DNA of 64,000 bases from a virus (IMGVR_UViG_3300031952_000001:124001-188000); one strand, 5' to 3'. Counted from the first letter of the stretch, positions 1-7,416 are shown. The notes: a model not told the origin generated them from the sequence alone. A program made the numbers and translations.

Positions 1-51
1 GAGCCGACGAAGGAACTCGATCCCGGTTTCTTCCTGTTTCTTCTCGGTCAT
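1..51 (-). CDS. Partial hypothetical protein, N-terminus only
   Basis: The first 17 residues (MTEKKQEETGIEFLRRL) run off the left edge. An AGGAGGG ribosome site lies just upstream of the ATG and the gene follows the next minus-strand gene within 10 bases, so it is a member of the same leftward operon. Function cannot be judged. Confidence 0.6.
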   Translation of the reverse strand, partial: MTEKKQEETGIEFLRRL

Positions 52-60
52 GTTGCCCTC

Positions 61-276
61 CTAGTCGCCCTCGTCGGGGAGCGGAATGCCGCCGATCTCG
101 AAGTAGGACACGGCGAGCACCTTCCCGTTCCCGTTGTCGAACTCGGTGCACATCTTGGGGTTGTAGCCCTCGGGTGCGACGATGATCAGGTTCAGCCCAC
201 CTTCGTCGACTCCGATCACGTCGTCCCCGTCCCACCCGGACAAGTACATTCGAAGCTCTTTCACCGTGCACGCCAT
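61..276 (-). CDS. Hypothetical small acidic protein
   Basis: A 71-residue acidic protein starting MACTVKELRMYL. AGGAGGTCTG precedes the ATG. It belongs to the leftward operon driven from about 830 and is one base from its upstream neighbour. No motif recognised. Confidence 0.75.
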   Translation of the reverse strand: MACTVKELRMYLSGWDGDDVIGVDEGGLNLIIVAPEGYNPKMCTEFDNGNGKVLAVSYFEIGGIPLPDEGD

Positions 277-277
277 C

Positions 278-532
278 TCAGACCTCCTCGGTATCTTCGC
301 CGTTCTCGGTTATCTGGAAGAACTCGGGATCGGACCCCTGCGCGACCAGCTCTTTCGCCATTTTAGAGGCGGTCAGGATCTTTTCCCCTTCGTCGATGAC
401 GACCCCTGAACAGTGGCCCTCGCTCATCTCGTAAGCGATGGTTTCCAGGCTCAGATCGTCTCGAAGCGGCTCCTCACTCAGAAGCTCGATCTTGTAGGTC
501 CGCTTGTAGAACTTGCGTTTGCTCTTCGCCAT
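278..532 (-). CDS. Hypothetical small protein
   Basis: An 84-residue protein with a very basic N-terminus (MAKSKRKFYKRTYK) and an acidic C-terminus (ENGEDTEEV). AGGAGGAC precedes the ATG. It is the second gene of the leftward operon. Function unknown. Confidence 0.75.
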   Translation of the reverse strand: MAKSKRKFYKRTYKIELLSEEPLRDDLSLETIAYEMSEGHCSGVVIDEGEKILTASKMAKELVAQGSDPEFFQITENGEDTEEV

Positions 533-541
533 GTCGTCCTC

Positions 542-760
542 CTAGTCGTCCTCGTCGTCGAGGGGGGAGAGCTGACCGACGATCTCTGCGATCCAACGCA
601 GACCCCCATTATCCGCGAGATATTCGAATTGCCCCTCGGGGCCGCTGTTGTTGATCGTCGCAGCCTCTTCGTTTTTGAGATCGCGCACGTACTCGTCGAG
701 CGCGCCCTCGGATAGTTTCAGAGCCCGCTGTCGCAGAGCTTCTTTTCTGTCGTTGTTCAT
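542..760 (-). CDS. Hypothetical small protein, first gene of leftward operon
   Basis: A 72-residue protein, basic at the start (MNNDRKEALRQRALKLSEG) and acidic at the end (LDDEDD). AGGAGAAG lies before the ATG. It is the first gene after the minus-strand promoter at 806-833. Function unknown. Confidence 0.75.
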   Translation of the reverse strand: MNNDRKEALRQRALKLSEGALDEYVRDLKNEEAATINNSGPEGQFEYLADNGGLRWIAEIVGQLSPLDDEDD

Positions 761-805
761 CGTCTTCTCCTTGTTGTGAGTCGGGTAGTCATCCCGCCTT
801 GCCCC

Positions 806-833
806 AATGTAACACAGGCAAATCGGCGGTCAA
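806..833 (-). promoter_or_regulatory. Repeat-type promoter, leftward
   Basis: Read on the minus strand: TTGACC (833-828), 16 bases, TACATT (811-806), followed by GGGG as in the plus-strand copies. It is the only minus-strand member of the left-arm promoter family and is back to back with the promoter at 839. Confidence 0.75.
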
Positions 834-838
834 GGGGC

Positions 839-866
839 TTGACTCTCTTTTCCCGGTGGTTACATT
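839..866 (+). promoter_or_regulatory. Repeat-type promoter, rightward
   Basis: TTGACT, 16 bases ending CCGGTGGT, TACATT. First rightward copy of the repeat family; drives the gene at 906. Confidence 0.75.
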
Positions 867-905
867 TCCCGCTAGGCAGGGCAACGACCAAACGAGGAGG
901 ACGAC

Positions 906-1349
906 ATGGCGGTCAACTGGACAGCGAAACCGGTTCTCACGGACGAGATGGACGAGGGTTTCCGTGTGGTAACGGTGGACGGGGTCAAGCTCAAGTGGTC
1001 GGGCACGCTAGACGTCCCGGATCTAGGAGAGCAAATCCACGTCACGTTCAACGGGTTCGGTCGTGGGTTCGTGCGCGGCTACTGCTACATGGACGGGTTC
1101 GCCGCGCTGCTCGTCGAGCCGGAGAAGTTGCCCGATTGGTACGTCAAGCAGTCAAAGACAACGCACTACAAGCCGGAAATGCCCATGAAGATCATCACCG
1201 TCTTCGGAATCGAATTCAAGACCGTAGATGATCCCTTCCGGTGCCGGTACGACGACTGCTCGAAGGGATACCCGGTCGCCACGGACGACGAACACGTAAC
1301 TTGCCCCGCGTGTCGGAAGGATATGGGCCTGCCTCCCTTGACAGCCTGA
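906..1349 (+). CDS. Hypothetical protein with C-terminal zinc-finger-like cysteines
   Basis: 147 residues. Near the C-terminus a CxxxxC pair, a histidine and a CPAC pair (EHVTCPACRKD) suggest one bound zinc. GAGGAGG precedes the ATG. The last residues and the stop codon lie inside the next promoter repeat (the TGA is in its -35/-10 spacer), so the C-terminus is set by the repeat. Function unknown. Confidence 0.8.
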   Translation: MAVNWTAKPVLTDEMDEGFRVVTVDGVKLKWSGTLDVPDLGEQIHVTFNGFGRGFVRGYCYMDGFAALLVEPEKLPDWYVKQSKTTHYKPEMPMKIITVFGIEFKTVDDPFRCRYDDCSKGYPVATDDEHVTCPACRKDMGLPPLTA

Positions 1350-1365
1350 AACCGGTGGTTACATT
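1338..1365 (+). promoter_or_regulatory. Repeat-type promoter
   Basis: TTGACA, 16-base spacer (GCCTGAAACCGGTGGT), TACATT, followed by the shared leader GGGACAGCGAACAACGGGAGG. Its -35 lies inside the end of the preceding gene. Confidence 0.8.
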
Positions 1366-1399
1366 GGGTAGCAGGGACAGCGAACAACGGGAGGGCAAC

Positions 1400-1639
1400 A
1401 TGGCAACACAGGTCATCGTGAAGAAAAAGAAGTTGTCGGACGGTTCCGAGGTGTTCAACGTTGTGCTCGTGTTCCCCCTTGGTGGTCGTGTGACGTGCCA
1501 CATGGACAGCGAGAAGTCGGCGGAAGATCTGGAATTCCAGTTCAACCGGATTTTCGATCCTGAGAAGACCGGGATACCCACCTTCGGGAAGGCGAACGGG
1601 ATCATCGAAATTTGGGTCGACGGCGACGACTTCAAGTAG
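1400..1639 (+). CDS. Hypothetical small protein
   Basis: 79 residues from an ATG placed eight bases after GGGAGG. A longer in-frame extension upstream crosses the promoter repeat and is rejected. KKKK near the N-terminus, then a beta-rich pattern. No recognised family. Confidence 0.8.
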   Translation: MATQVIVKKKKLSDGSEVFNVVLVFPLGGRVTCHMDSEKSAEDLEFQFNRIFDPEKTGIPTFGKANGIIEIWVDGDDFK

Positions 1640-1645
1640 AAGCCC

Positions 1646-1673
1646 TTGACAGCCTGAAACCGGTAGTTACATT
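1646..1673 (+). promoter_or_regulatory. Repeat-type promoter
   Basis: TTGACA, 16 bases (spacer ends CCGGTAGT), TACATT. Followed by GGGGAAACGAACAACCGAGG. Confidence 0.8.
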
Positions 1674-1709
1674 CCCAGCCAGGGGAAACGAACAACCGAG
1701 GAGGACCGC

Positions 1710-2291
1710 ATGAGCATCGGGGAGAAGGGCACGCTTCCGGCCGAAGTCGTCAACGATATGAAGAAGTCGGCACTCATGGGCGGCATGGTGCCCAAGTCGT
1801 TCGTCGAGTACCACCTGGCGCTCGCCAAGCGGGCGCTTCCGGCCCTGGTGAGCCGGTTCAGGGTCGAGATCGTGACGACGTTCGTCAAGTCGGGCGGGTG
1901 GTTCGACGGCATGAACAACCTGCGCGCGATCCTTCGGAAGTCGGACAACACGCTTCTGGAGATCGTGTGGTACGCATCGGACGGATCGGGCTACTGGATG
2001 AAGGACACCGGGAACGGCCAGGTGATGCTCTTCCCGGAGGACGTAGGCACCCCGCTCAAGTACATGGTTTGCGGACTGGAAGGGGGGATGCTCACGTTCG
2101 ACGACGAATCCGCTTTCGTCATGGAGATGGAGCGGCGAGGGTTCAAAGAGACGTCCCGTAGCGACTCGGCCCCGTGCCACCATCCGAACCTGTGGGATCG
2201 TCCGCAATTCGATACGTTGTGCGGCCCGATGAAGCATGACGATTACATCCGTTATGATACGTGGGAGGAGAACGAGGCGCTTTCGCGCTAG
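1710..2291 (+). CDS. Hypothetical protein, 193 aa
   Basis: A soluble-looking protein with GAGGAGGACC before the ATG. It is under its own repeat-type promoter and followed by another, so it is probably a single-gene unit. No motif recognised. Confidence 0.8.
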   Translation: MSIGEKGTLPAEVVNDMKKSALMGGMVPKSFVEYHLALAKRALPALVSRFRVEIVTTFVKSGGWFDGMNNLRAILRKSDNTLLEIVWYASDGSGYWMKDTGNGQVMLFPEDVGTPLKYMVCGLEGGMLTFDDESAFVMEMERRGFKETSRSDSAPCHHPNLWDRPQFDTLCGPMKHDDYIRYDTWEENEALSR

Positions 2292-2295
2292 TCCC

Positions 2296-2323
2296 TTGAC
2301 ACCCCGCAACCGGTGGTTAGATT
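2296..2323 (+). promoter_or_regulatory. Repeat-type promoter
   Basis: TTGACA, 16 bases (spacer ends CCGGTGGT), TAGATT. Confidence 0.8.
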
Positions 2324-2368
2324 GGGGGTGTGGGAAAGAGAACGGCCGCAACCGAGGGAAGGTGGACC

Positions 2369-2683
2369 ATGGCGTATCCGGGGATCATAAATGTTTCCAG
2401 TAAGTACGGTGCTCCGATGGGTCGCGGGAACCGAATTCCCACGGAAGAGTACAAAGGTGCCACGTACTACAACGTCGGCCCCGCGTGCAAGCTCCACCTC
2501 CGCCGTCTCCGCTTCGTGGACGGTTGCTATGACACGGGCGGCGCGTATTGGGGAATGCCCGCCAATCTGTATCACGCGGTCAACGCGGATCGGACTGTCG
2601 AGGTGTTCGTTCGGGCGGACAGCCGCGAAGAGGCGAAAACAGCCGTGCGCGAGATTCTCCCCACGGTGGAATTCTTCAAGTAG
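2369..2683 (+). CDS. Hypothetical protein, 104 aa
   Basis: Start chosen at the ATG after GAGGGAAGGTGG. The protein contains aromatic and glycine-rich stretches (YYNVGPACKLHLRRLRF) and a helical C-terminus. It is followed after 10 bases by a 45-residue gene under the same promoter. Function unknown. Confidence 0.8.
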   Translation: MAYPGIINVSSKYGAPMGRGNRIPTEEYKGATYYNVGPACKLHLRRLRFVDGCYDTGGAYWGMPANLYHAVNADRTVEVFVRADSREEAKTAVREILPTVEFFK

Positions 2684-2693
2684 GAGAGGGACC

Positions 2694-2831
2694 ATGAAGA
2701 TCACAGTCGAGAAGATCAACGGGTATCTGGTTCTGTCCGCAATCGTCGGCGGGTATCTGGTGCGGCGCAAGTACATGTACTACACGGTCAAAGAGGCGAG
2801 GGCCATGTTCCGCGCCGAGTGCACCGGCTAG
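2694..2831 (+). CDS. Hypothetical 45-aa protein
   Basis: A short gene (MKITVEKINGYLVLSAIVGG...) with AGAGGG before the ATG, co-transcribed with the gene at 2369. The end (ACT/TKEARAMF-like helix, VKEARAMFRAE) resembles small single-domain proteins frequent in tailed phages; that likeness is from memory, not a search. Its stop lies just before the next promoter. Confidence 0.75.
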   Translation: MKITVEKINGYLVLSAIVGGYLVRRKYMYYTVKEARAMFRAECTG

Positions 2832-2834
2832 CAC

Positions 2835-2862
2835 TTGACAGCCCGCAACCGGTGGTTACATT
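2835..2862 (+). promoter_or_regulatory. Repeat-type promoter
   Basis: TTGACA, 16 bases (GCCCGCAACCGGTGGT), TACATT. The repeat from here to the ribosome site is almost identical to that at 4814. Confidence 0.85.
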
Positions 2863-2902
2863 GGGCGGGAGAGGCAACGACCGCAACCGGGGGAGGGACG
2901 CC

Positions 2903-3349
2903 ATGAAAGAGCCCAAGATCACAATGGAGACGCTTCGCACCGCGTTGACGATCATCGAGGAGTGCGGCGGAATTTCGAAGTTTTTGGGCGAAGATGCACC
3001 GTGCCGCCCTTCCCAGTCTTACACGAAACAGCCTACCCGGCTCGCGGTTCTCAACGCCGTCGAGGACACCGTCACGTTCGAAAGGATCGAGCGGGCGCTC
3101 CGCGCGATCTTCACCCGCCAGTGCAACGGCTACGTCCACGAGCGGACGGGGCGCGAGGACACGGAGGGGATGATCCGAGACGAGCGGCGCGAGGCCAAGC
3201 TCCGCGCCAAGGCCGAAGAGCTTGCCAAGCGGATCGGCCTGTCGATCCATTTCAACGGTGACCCACGCGGCGCGGCGATCAAGATCCACACCCCGCGCAC
3301 GGGTGCCTACAACTCTTTCGGAGGTGCCGAAGACGGATGGTGCGTTTAG
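2903..3349 (+). CDS. Hypothetical protein, 148 aa
   Basis: ATG follows GGGGGAGGGACGCC. The middle is strongly helical and charged (ERREAKLRAKAEELAKRIG). Own promoter upstream. Function unknown. Confidence 0.8.
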   Translation: MKEPKITMETLRTALTIIEECGGISKFLGEDAPCRPSQSYTKQPTRLAVLNAVEDTVTFERIERALRAIFTRQCNGYVHERTGREDTEGMIRDERREAKLRAKAEELAKRIGLSIHFNGDPRGAAIKIHTPRTGAYNSFGGAEDGWCV

Positions 3350-3352
3350 CAC

Positions 3353-3380
3353 TTGACAGCCGCTAGCCGGTGGTTACATT
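3353..3380 (+). promoter_or_regulatory. Repeat-type promoter
   Basis: TTGACA, 16 bases (GCCGCTAGCCGGTGGT), TACATT, then the shared leader GGGGCAAGGGACAGCGAACA. Confidence 0.8.
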
Positions 3381-3417
3381 GGGGCAAGGGACAGCGAACA
3401 ACCGGGAGGTGTGAGTC

Positions 3418-3699
3418 ATGGCGAACCGTCATCGGGAAGCACTGGAGATCCAAGAGGGCGCGTGCAACGTCCGGGCAATCGCCCGCGCGCTCGTCAAGGC
3501 GGCCGACGAGGCGGGTAACGAGGGCGGCCCGAATCCGCGCGAGGACGCGGCGGTTCGCCTCATAGCGCACCAGATCGCTTTCTTGTGCAACGTCGCGGAG
3601 ATCGACAACGGTTTCCTGGTGTACTCGAAGCTCGAAGACGAGTGCCGCGCGAAGCGTCCGCCGGTCCCCCCGTGCGAGCGCACCGGTTCCGAGGGCTGA
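3418..3699 (+). CDS. Hypothetical protein, 93 aa
   Basis: GGGAGGTGTGAGTC precedes the ATG. Helical, with a proline-rich end (RPPVPPCERTG). Single gene between two promoter repeats. Function unknown. Confidence 0.8.
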   Translation: MANRHREALEIQEGACNVRAIARALVKAADEAGNEGGPNPREDAAVRLIAHQIAFLCNVAEIDNGFLVYSKLEDECRAKRPPVPPCERTGSEG

Positions 3700-3718
3700 A
3701 AATCGACGCGGCTACCCC

Positions 3719-3746
3719 TTGACCGCCTGAAACCAGGCGTTACATT
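3719..3746 (+). promoter_or_regulatory. Repeat-type promoter
   Basis: TTGACC, 16 bases, TACATT. The spacer core here is AACCAGGCGT rather than AACCGGTGGT, so it is a divergent copy. Confidence 0.75.
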
Positions 3747-3781
3747 GGGGCAAGGCGGAAAGAACAACCGGGAGGCACGAC

Positions 3782-4231
3782 ATGAAGCGCACCGTTGAGA
3801 TCAACGACACCTTGGACGAAACGGTCAAGTCGGCTTGTGATAGCGTCAAAGACGAGGCGCTTTCGTACCTGGATAGCAACGGGGATGAGGACACGGACGA
3901 AGCCCCGGATCTGAACGATCTCGACGACAGGGGCGCGATCCACGAGATCATCGACGGCGCGACTCCGATCTACAACGGGGAGATTCGGGATCTGTGGTAT
4001 CTGTACGCTTCCGACTTCGAGGCGGCGCTCGACAACGCGGGTATGGAGACGACGGCGGACAACCGGCAACAAATCGCGATCTTTTGCTACCTGGAACAAA
4101 CGGTTCTGGGCTGGTACGAGGGCGAGAAGGGCGCGATCTTCGACGAGTGGCGGGAGAAGAACCCGATCCCGGAAGACGAGGACGACGACGAGGAGGAGGA
4201 AGACGAGGAGGAGGACAAGCCCGCCAAGTAG
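3782..4231 (+). CDS. Hypothetical protein with polyacidic tail
   Basis: 149 residues. The C-terminal 20 or so are almost all Asp/Glu (EDEDDDEEEEDEEEDKPAK). Such tails are found in DNA-mimic and nucleic-acid-binding-protein inhibitors, but no specific family is recognised. The body contains a WY-rich helix (IRDLWYLYASDFEAAL). GGGAGGCACGAC precedes the ATG. Confidence 0.8.
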   Translation: MKRTVEINDTLDETVKSACDSVKDEALSYLDSNGDEDTDEAPDLNDLDDRGAIHEIIDGATPIYNGEIRDLWYLYASDFEAALDNAGMETTADNRQQIAIFCYLEQTVLGWYEGEKGAIFDEWREKNPIPEDEDDDEEEEDEEEDKPAK

Positions 4232-4250
4232 GAAATCGACCGGCGACCCC

Positions 4251-4278
4251 TTGACCGTCCCGCCCCGGTGGTTACATT
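4251..4278 (+). promoter_or_regulatory. Repeat-type promoter
   Basis: TTGACC, 16 bases (GTCCCGCCCCGGTGGT), TACATT. Confidence 0.8.
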
Positions 4279-4313
4279 GGGGCAAGGCGAGACGAACAAC
4301 CGGGAGGTGCGGT

Positions 4314-4793
4314 ATGAGGTTCTACACGACTGACGAGATCCGCAAGGTCGCGAAGGGTCACTTTTTCGACCGCGATGCGATGCGGTTCTTCGACTCGCGC
4401 GTGTGCCTCGATGCGTTCGACGGTCCGGGCGGGTGCTACTTCGTGACCTCCGAGCGTATGCGGGGGATCTGCAACTACCCGGCGGGAAAGCGGCTGTACA
4501 CCGTTCGACGGTTCAACCGGAAGACGGGCGCGGTCACGACCCCGCAGTCGTTCCAGGGCTTCGCCAGCCGCACCGGGGCGCTCGCCGCCGCAAAGCGCGC
4601 CAGCGAGGACGCCAGTCCCCGGAGCGCCGCCGCGTGGAAAGCCGCACGCACCCGCGAGGACAACAAACGGCGGGCCGAGGCCGAGGCGTCCCACCAACGT
4701 TGGCTTGCCCATGTCGCGCCGATCCGCGCTCGCGAGATCGAGGAGGACAGGCAACGCAAGATCGAGCGGTACCCGGAGCTTGCGGCCGAGTAG
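4314..4793 (+). CDS. Hypothetical phage protein, 159 aa
   Basis: Start at the ATG after GGGAGGTGCGGT. The first half has an FFDSRVCLDAFDGPGGCYFV pattern and a YTVRRFNRKTG strand that I associate from memory with uncharacterised early proteins of other phages. The second half is a long charged helix, probably coiled coil. No catalytic motif. Confidence 0.8.
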   Translation: MRFYTTDEIRKVAKGHFFDRDAMRFFDSRVCLDAFDGPGGCYFVTSERMRGICNYPAGKRLYTVRRFNRKTGAVTTPQSFQGFASRTGALAAAKRASEDASPRSAAAWKAARTREDNKRRAEAEASHQRWLAHVAPIRAREIEEDRQRKIERYPELAAE

Positions 4794-4813
4794 GGAAACG
4801 GCACGCCCACCGC

Positions 4814-4841
4814 TTGACAGCCCGCAACCGGTGGTTACATT
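4814..4841 (+). promoter_or_regulatory. Repeat-type promoter
   Basis: TTGACA, 16 bases (GCCCGCAACCGGTGGT), TACATT, same spacer and leader as the copy at 2835. Confidence 0.85.
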
Positions 4842-4881
4842 GGGCGGGAGAGGCAACGACCGCAACCGGAAGGGGCGCGAC

Positions 4882-5181
4882 ATGGCGATCCGCGTATACG
4901 ACAACGGATCTCTCTACTCCATTTCTTTCGGGGAAGACGAGATCGAGAGGTTCATGGATTCGTGGCCGTGTTCCGGTTTTGATGGGTTGCGGAACGTGTG
5001 GGCACAATTCGAGAAGTCGAACGGCGATCTTGTCGACCTGGAGTGCAACCGGAGACACGGCGCGGGGAGGTTCGACGGCGCGGCTATGGTCGCCCTCGTC
5101 GATGATATGCAACGCGAGGCGATCCGCCGCAAGGGGAAAGCCTTGGGCGTCGAGTCGCACCTCGAAAGGTTCGCAAGCTAG
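4882..5181 (+). CDS. Hypothetical protein, 99 aa
   Basis: ATG after GGAAGGGGCGCGAC. It contains a FMDSWPCSGFDGL stretch loosely like the FFDSRVCLDAFDG segment of the gene at 4314, so the two may be distantly related. Function unknown. Confidence 0.8.
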   Translation: MAIRVYDNGSLYSISFGEDEIERFMDSWPCSGFDGLRNVWAQFEKSNGDLVDLECNRRHGAGRFDGAAMVALVDDMQREAIRRKGKALGVESHLERFAS

Positions 5182-5185
5182 GCAC

Positions 5186-5213
5186 TTGACAGCCCGGCCC
5201 CGGTGGTTACATT
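5186..5213 (+). promoter_or_regulatory. Repeat-type promoter
   Basis: TTGACA, 16 bases (GCCCGGCCCCGGTGGT), TACATT. Confidence 0.8.
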
Positions 5214-5250
5214 GGGGGATAGGCAAGCGAACAACCGAAAGGGGCGCAAC

Positions 5251-5523
5251 ATGGGAAAGCGGGACGTCGAAATGGTGCCGTTCGGCCGCTTGATGGACCT
5301 GTTGGACCGGCCGGACGCGGATCGTTTGGGGTTCAAACGGGGCAAGGGGATTTTCGACGATTGCCGGGTGGTTTGCTACGCTTCCCGGTCCATGCTCCGC
5401 GAGGTGTGCCGCTTGACGCTCGATCTCGACTTGGACCGACAGGTCGTTGCGCTCGTGAAAGACAAGGTCGCGCCGAACATGGTCGCGATCCCCACGTTCG
5501 AGGTTGAGACGGGCCGGGAGTAG
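5251..5523 (+). CDS. Hypothetical protein, 90 aa
   Basis: ATG after GAAAGGGGCGCAAC. First gene of a three-gene unit (5251, 5574, 5709) with no further promoter until 5902. No motif recognised. Confidence 0.8.
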   Translation: MGKRDVEMVPFGRLMDLLDRPDADRLGFKRGKGIFDDCRVVCYASRSMLREVCRLTLDLDLDRQVVALVKDKVAPNMVAIPTFEVETGRE

Positions 5524-5573
5524 AATCGAACCGGGCGGGCCGACTACCCACCCCACGACAAGGAGAATTTCAC

Positions 5574-5708
5574 ATGGCGAAGGATCACGCGGCGAAGCGT
5601 CTGGCGGTCGAGCTTGCCATGCTCGACGTGTACACGATTCTCGGAATCGACACGTCCCTGCAACGGGCGAGGGTCACGTTCGCCAAGGTCGAATACGAGG
5701 CGCTCTAA
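5574..5708 (+). CDS. Hypothetical 44-aa protein
   Basis: AAGGAG lies nine bases before the ATG. A single amphipathic helix is predicted by eye (AAKRLAVELAMLDVYTILG). Its stop codon abuts the ATG of the SEC-C gene, so the two are probably translated together. Confidence 0.7.
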   Translation: MAKDHAAKRLAVELAMLDVYTILGIDTSLQRARVTFAKVEYEAL

Positions 5709-5849
5709 ATGAAGACAGGGCGCAATGACCCCTGCCCTTGCGGTAGCGGGCGCAAGCTGAAACGGTGTTGCGAGGCCGCCACGCGCCCCACAGTGGGCGG
5801 AAAGCTCGCGGTGGCCCTCCGGTGGGTCCTCCGGGCGCTCGCCGGTTAG
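5709..5849 (+). CDS. SEC-C motif mini-protein
   Basis: A 46-residue protein that is little more than a SEC-C zinc motif: residues 4-21 read [18 protein letters not shown], the family pattern with all metal-binding Cys present. In SecA and other proteins this motif binds zinc and mediates partner or ribosome binding. Here it stands alone, followed by a short hydrophobic helix. GAGG lies eight bases before the ATG. Confidence 0.85.
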   Translation: MKTGRNDPCPCGSGRKLKRCCEAATRPTVGGKLAVALRWVLRALAG

Positions 5850-5901
5850 CGGGGCAACTAGAGCCCTCCGGCGAGATGGGCAGAATCGACCGGCCCACCC
5901 C

Positions 5902-5929
5902 TTGACCGTCGCTAGCCGGTGGTTAGATT
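5902..5929 (+). promoter_or_regulatory. Repeat-type promoter
   Basis: TTGACC, 16 bases (GTCGCTAGCCGGTGGT), TAGATT. The upstream AGAATCGACCGGCCCACCC is also shared with the copies at 6624, 6932, 7626 and 8045. Confidence 0.8.
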
Positions 5930-5967
5930 GGGGGTAGGCAAGCAACGCAACCGGGGAGGTGGGGATC

Positions 5968-6606
5968 ATGGCGTTCGACAACGGCAGGATCGCGGTGGAC
6001 GTGAAAGAGCTTCCGGCGGCGCTTCAAAGGGCGCTCGCTTCCGTGGGGTACGGGCGGAAAAGCATCGACGTCATGCCAGCCGAAACGGCGAGCCTGAGCG
6101 GCGCGGGCGGCGACGGATACCAGGCTTTCGCGACCGTCGTCAACCTGGAGACGGGCGAGTACCGGACCGAGTGGGGATCGTGGGGTGGTGCGAACATGTT
6201 TAACCCCCGCAACGCGGTAGACAATGACCGGAAGGATTACCCGATCCCTGAGAACGGGGCCGTGATCACGGGCCACAAAGGTGGCGGGCGTCCGGTGTAC
6301 GCCACGATCCGCGTAAACCCGGCGGCGCTCGCGCCCCTACTCCCGGCCAAGGCCGAGCTTTCCGAGCGTCAGAGGGTCATTCTCGGAACGGTCCGGGGTA
6401 CGAAGGGCGGCGCGTATCGCCTCGAAGCGTTGAAAGAGTATGGTGTCACGACGGAAGAACTCGACACCTTGATCTCGGGCGGTTTCATGAAGCGGAACAA
6501 GGCGGGCGCGATCTCCATGACGACGGCGGGCGAAAATGAGGCCATGACCGGCGGGCGGCGAGACTCCATCGTTTACGCATACCGGCAGGCCACTCGCGGG
6601 TGGTAA
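5968..6606 (+). CDS. Hypothetical protein, 212 aa, with C-terminal HTH-like segment
   Basis: ATG after GGGGAGGTGGGGATC; an in-frame GTG nine bases upstream overlaps the ribosome site and is rejected. The last third (AELSERQRVILGTVRGTKG ... EEYGV-like, TTEELDTLISGGFMKRNK) reads like a winged helix. The N-terminal part is unrecognised. Possibly a regulator, weakly supported. Confidence 0.8.
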   Translation: MAFDNGRIAVDVKELPAALQRALASVGYGRKSIDVMPAETASLSGAGGDGYQAFATVVNLETGEYRTEWGSWGGANMFNPRNAVDNDRKDYPIPENGAVITGHKGGGRPVYATIRVNPAALAPLLPAKAELSERQRVILGTVRGTKGGAYRLEALKEYGVTTEELDTLISGGFMKRNKAGAISMTTAGENEAMTGGRRDSIVYAYRQATRGW

Positions 6607-6623
6607 ATCGACCGCTCGACCCC

Positions 6624-6651
6624 TTGACCGCCGCTAGCCGGTGGTTAGATT
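6624..6651 (+). promoter_or_regulatory. Repeat-type promoter
   Basis: TTGACC, 16 bases (GCCGCTAGCCGGTGGT), TAGATT. Confidence 0.8.
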
Positions 6652-6689
6652 GGGTGGGAGAGGCAACGACCGCAACCGAGGGGGACCGA

Positions 6690-6935
6690 ATGAACGTCAA
6701 CGAGATCGAGCGCGGTATGGTTCAAGTCATCGTCCCGCCGTCGTTCGTCGCGGCCTTGATCGGAGTGTTGCAGGTTTCGATCCGGCGCTCCGGGACCGTT
6801 ACGGTTTGGTACGCAAACGGAACCACGGCCATGGCGCGGAATCTCTTGGGGCGGAAAGGGGCGATCCCGGACAGCGTTTTCGACCTGGATCGGATGGTTA
6901 AAGAGTCGCGGGGAATCGACCGGTCCACCCCTTGA
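6690..6935 (+). CDS. Hypothetical protein, 81 aa
   Basis: ATG after GAGGGGGACCGA. The final residues (GIDRSTP) and the TGA stop are encoded by the next promoter repeat; the stop is inside its TTGACC. This suggests the original 3' end was replaced by the repeat. Function unknown. Confidence 0.8.
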   Translation: MNVNEIERGMVQVIVPPSFVAALIGVLQVSIRRSGTVTVWYANGTTAMARNLLGRKGAIPDSVFDLDRMVKESRGIDRSTP

Positions 6936-6959
6936 CCGGCCGAAACCGATGGTTATATT
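6932..6959 (+). promoter_or_regulatory. Repeat-type promoter upstream of tRNA-like element
   Basis: TTGACC, 16 bases (GGCCGAAACCGATGGT), TATATT. The transcript would begin with the tRNA-like element at 7001-7062 before the gene at 7097. Confidence 0.8.
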
Positions 6960-7000
6960 GGAAGGGCAGGGGAAAGAGAACGGAAGCGAGATAGAGATAC

Positions 7001-7062
7001 GGCCCGATATATTCTAGTAGCCTAGATCACGGGTTAGCGAGGTTCGACTCCTCGCCGGGCCG
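7001..7062 (+). ncRNA. tRNA-like element, possibly a degenerate tRNA
   Basis: A T-arm is clear: CGAGG, loop TTCGACT, CCTCG (7038-7054). It is flanked by an acceptor-like stem pairing GGCCCG (7001-7006) with CGGGCC (7056-7061), plus an outer C-G pair, and T8/A9 positions are present. Between them only about 28 bases remain, with a TCTAG/CTAGA hairpin, so a normal D-arm and anticodon arm do not both fit. The total is 62 nt, about 11 short of a tRNA. It may be a tRNA remnant, an attachment-site-like sequence or a tRNA mimic. Confidence 0.5.
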
Positions 7063-7096
7063 CAAGGGGAAAACGAACAACACCGGGAGGTGTGAC

Positions 7097-7405
7097 ATGG
7101 CGAAGCTGATGGAGATCGCGAGGGTCAACGTGGACGGGAAGACGGCCAAGCGGATCAACGTCGCCAAGCAGAACGCCCGCGCCGTCGAGAAGGCCGAGGA
7201 CAGGATCGTGCGGATCTCCAGGTTCGCGCACGAGTGCATCGCGGCGGACAAGCCCGCCGTCGTCCGGGAGTCGTGGATCGTCCGGGCGCTCGTCGATCTC
7301 CTGTCGGGTGCGTCCTACTCGCCCCGCGAGCATGAGATCCTCGCCCGCGCCTTGGCGAACGTCCGCCGCGAGATCGCGGTACAGTCGGCCGGTTGCGCGG
7401 ACTAG
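7097..7405 (+). CDS. Hypothetical protein, 102 aa
   Basis: ATG after CGGGAGGTGTGAC. Helical and basic in the first half (AKQNARAVEKAEDRIVRISR); the rest reads like a helical domain (VVRESWIVRALVDLLSG), somewhat like RHH/CopG-type regulators. Follows the tRNA-like leader. Confidence 0.8.
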   Translation: MAKLMEIARVNVDGKTAKRINVAKQNARAVEKAEDRIVRISRFAHECIAADKPAVVRESWIVRALVDLLSGASYSPREHEILARALANVRREIAVQSAGCAD

Positions 7406-7416
7406 GAAGGCACCCG

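Noticed and set aside
7001-7062. Functional tRNA gene
   Set aside because: Only 28 bases separate the acceptor 5' strand from the T-arm, too few for both D and anticodon arms, so I list it as tRNA-like only.
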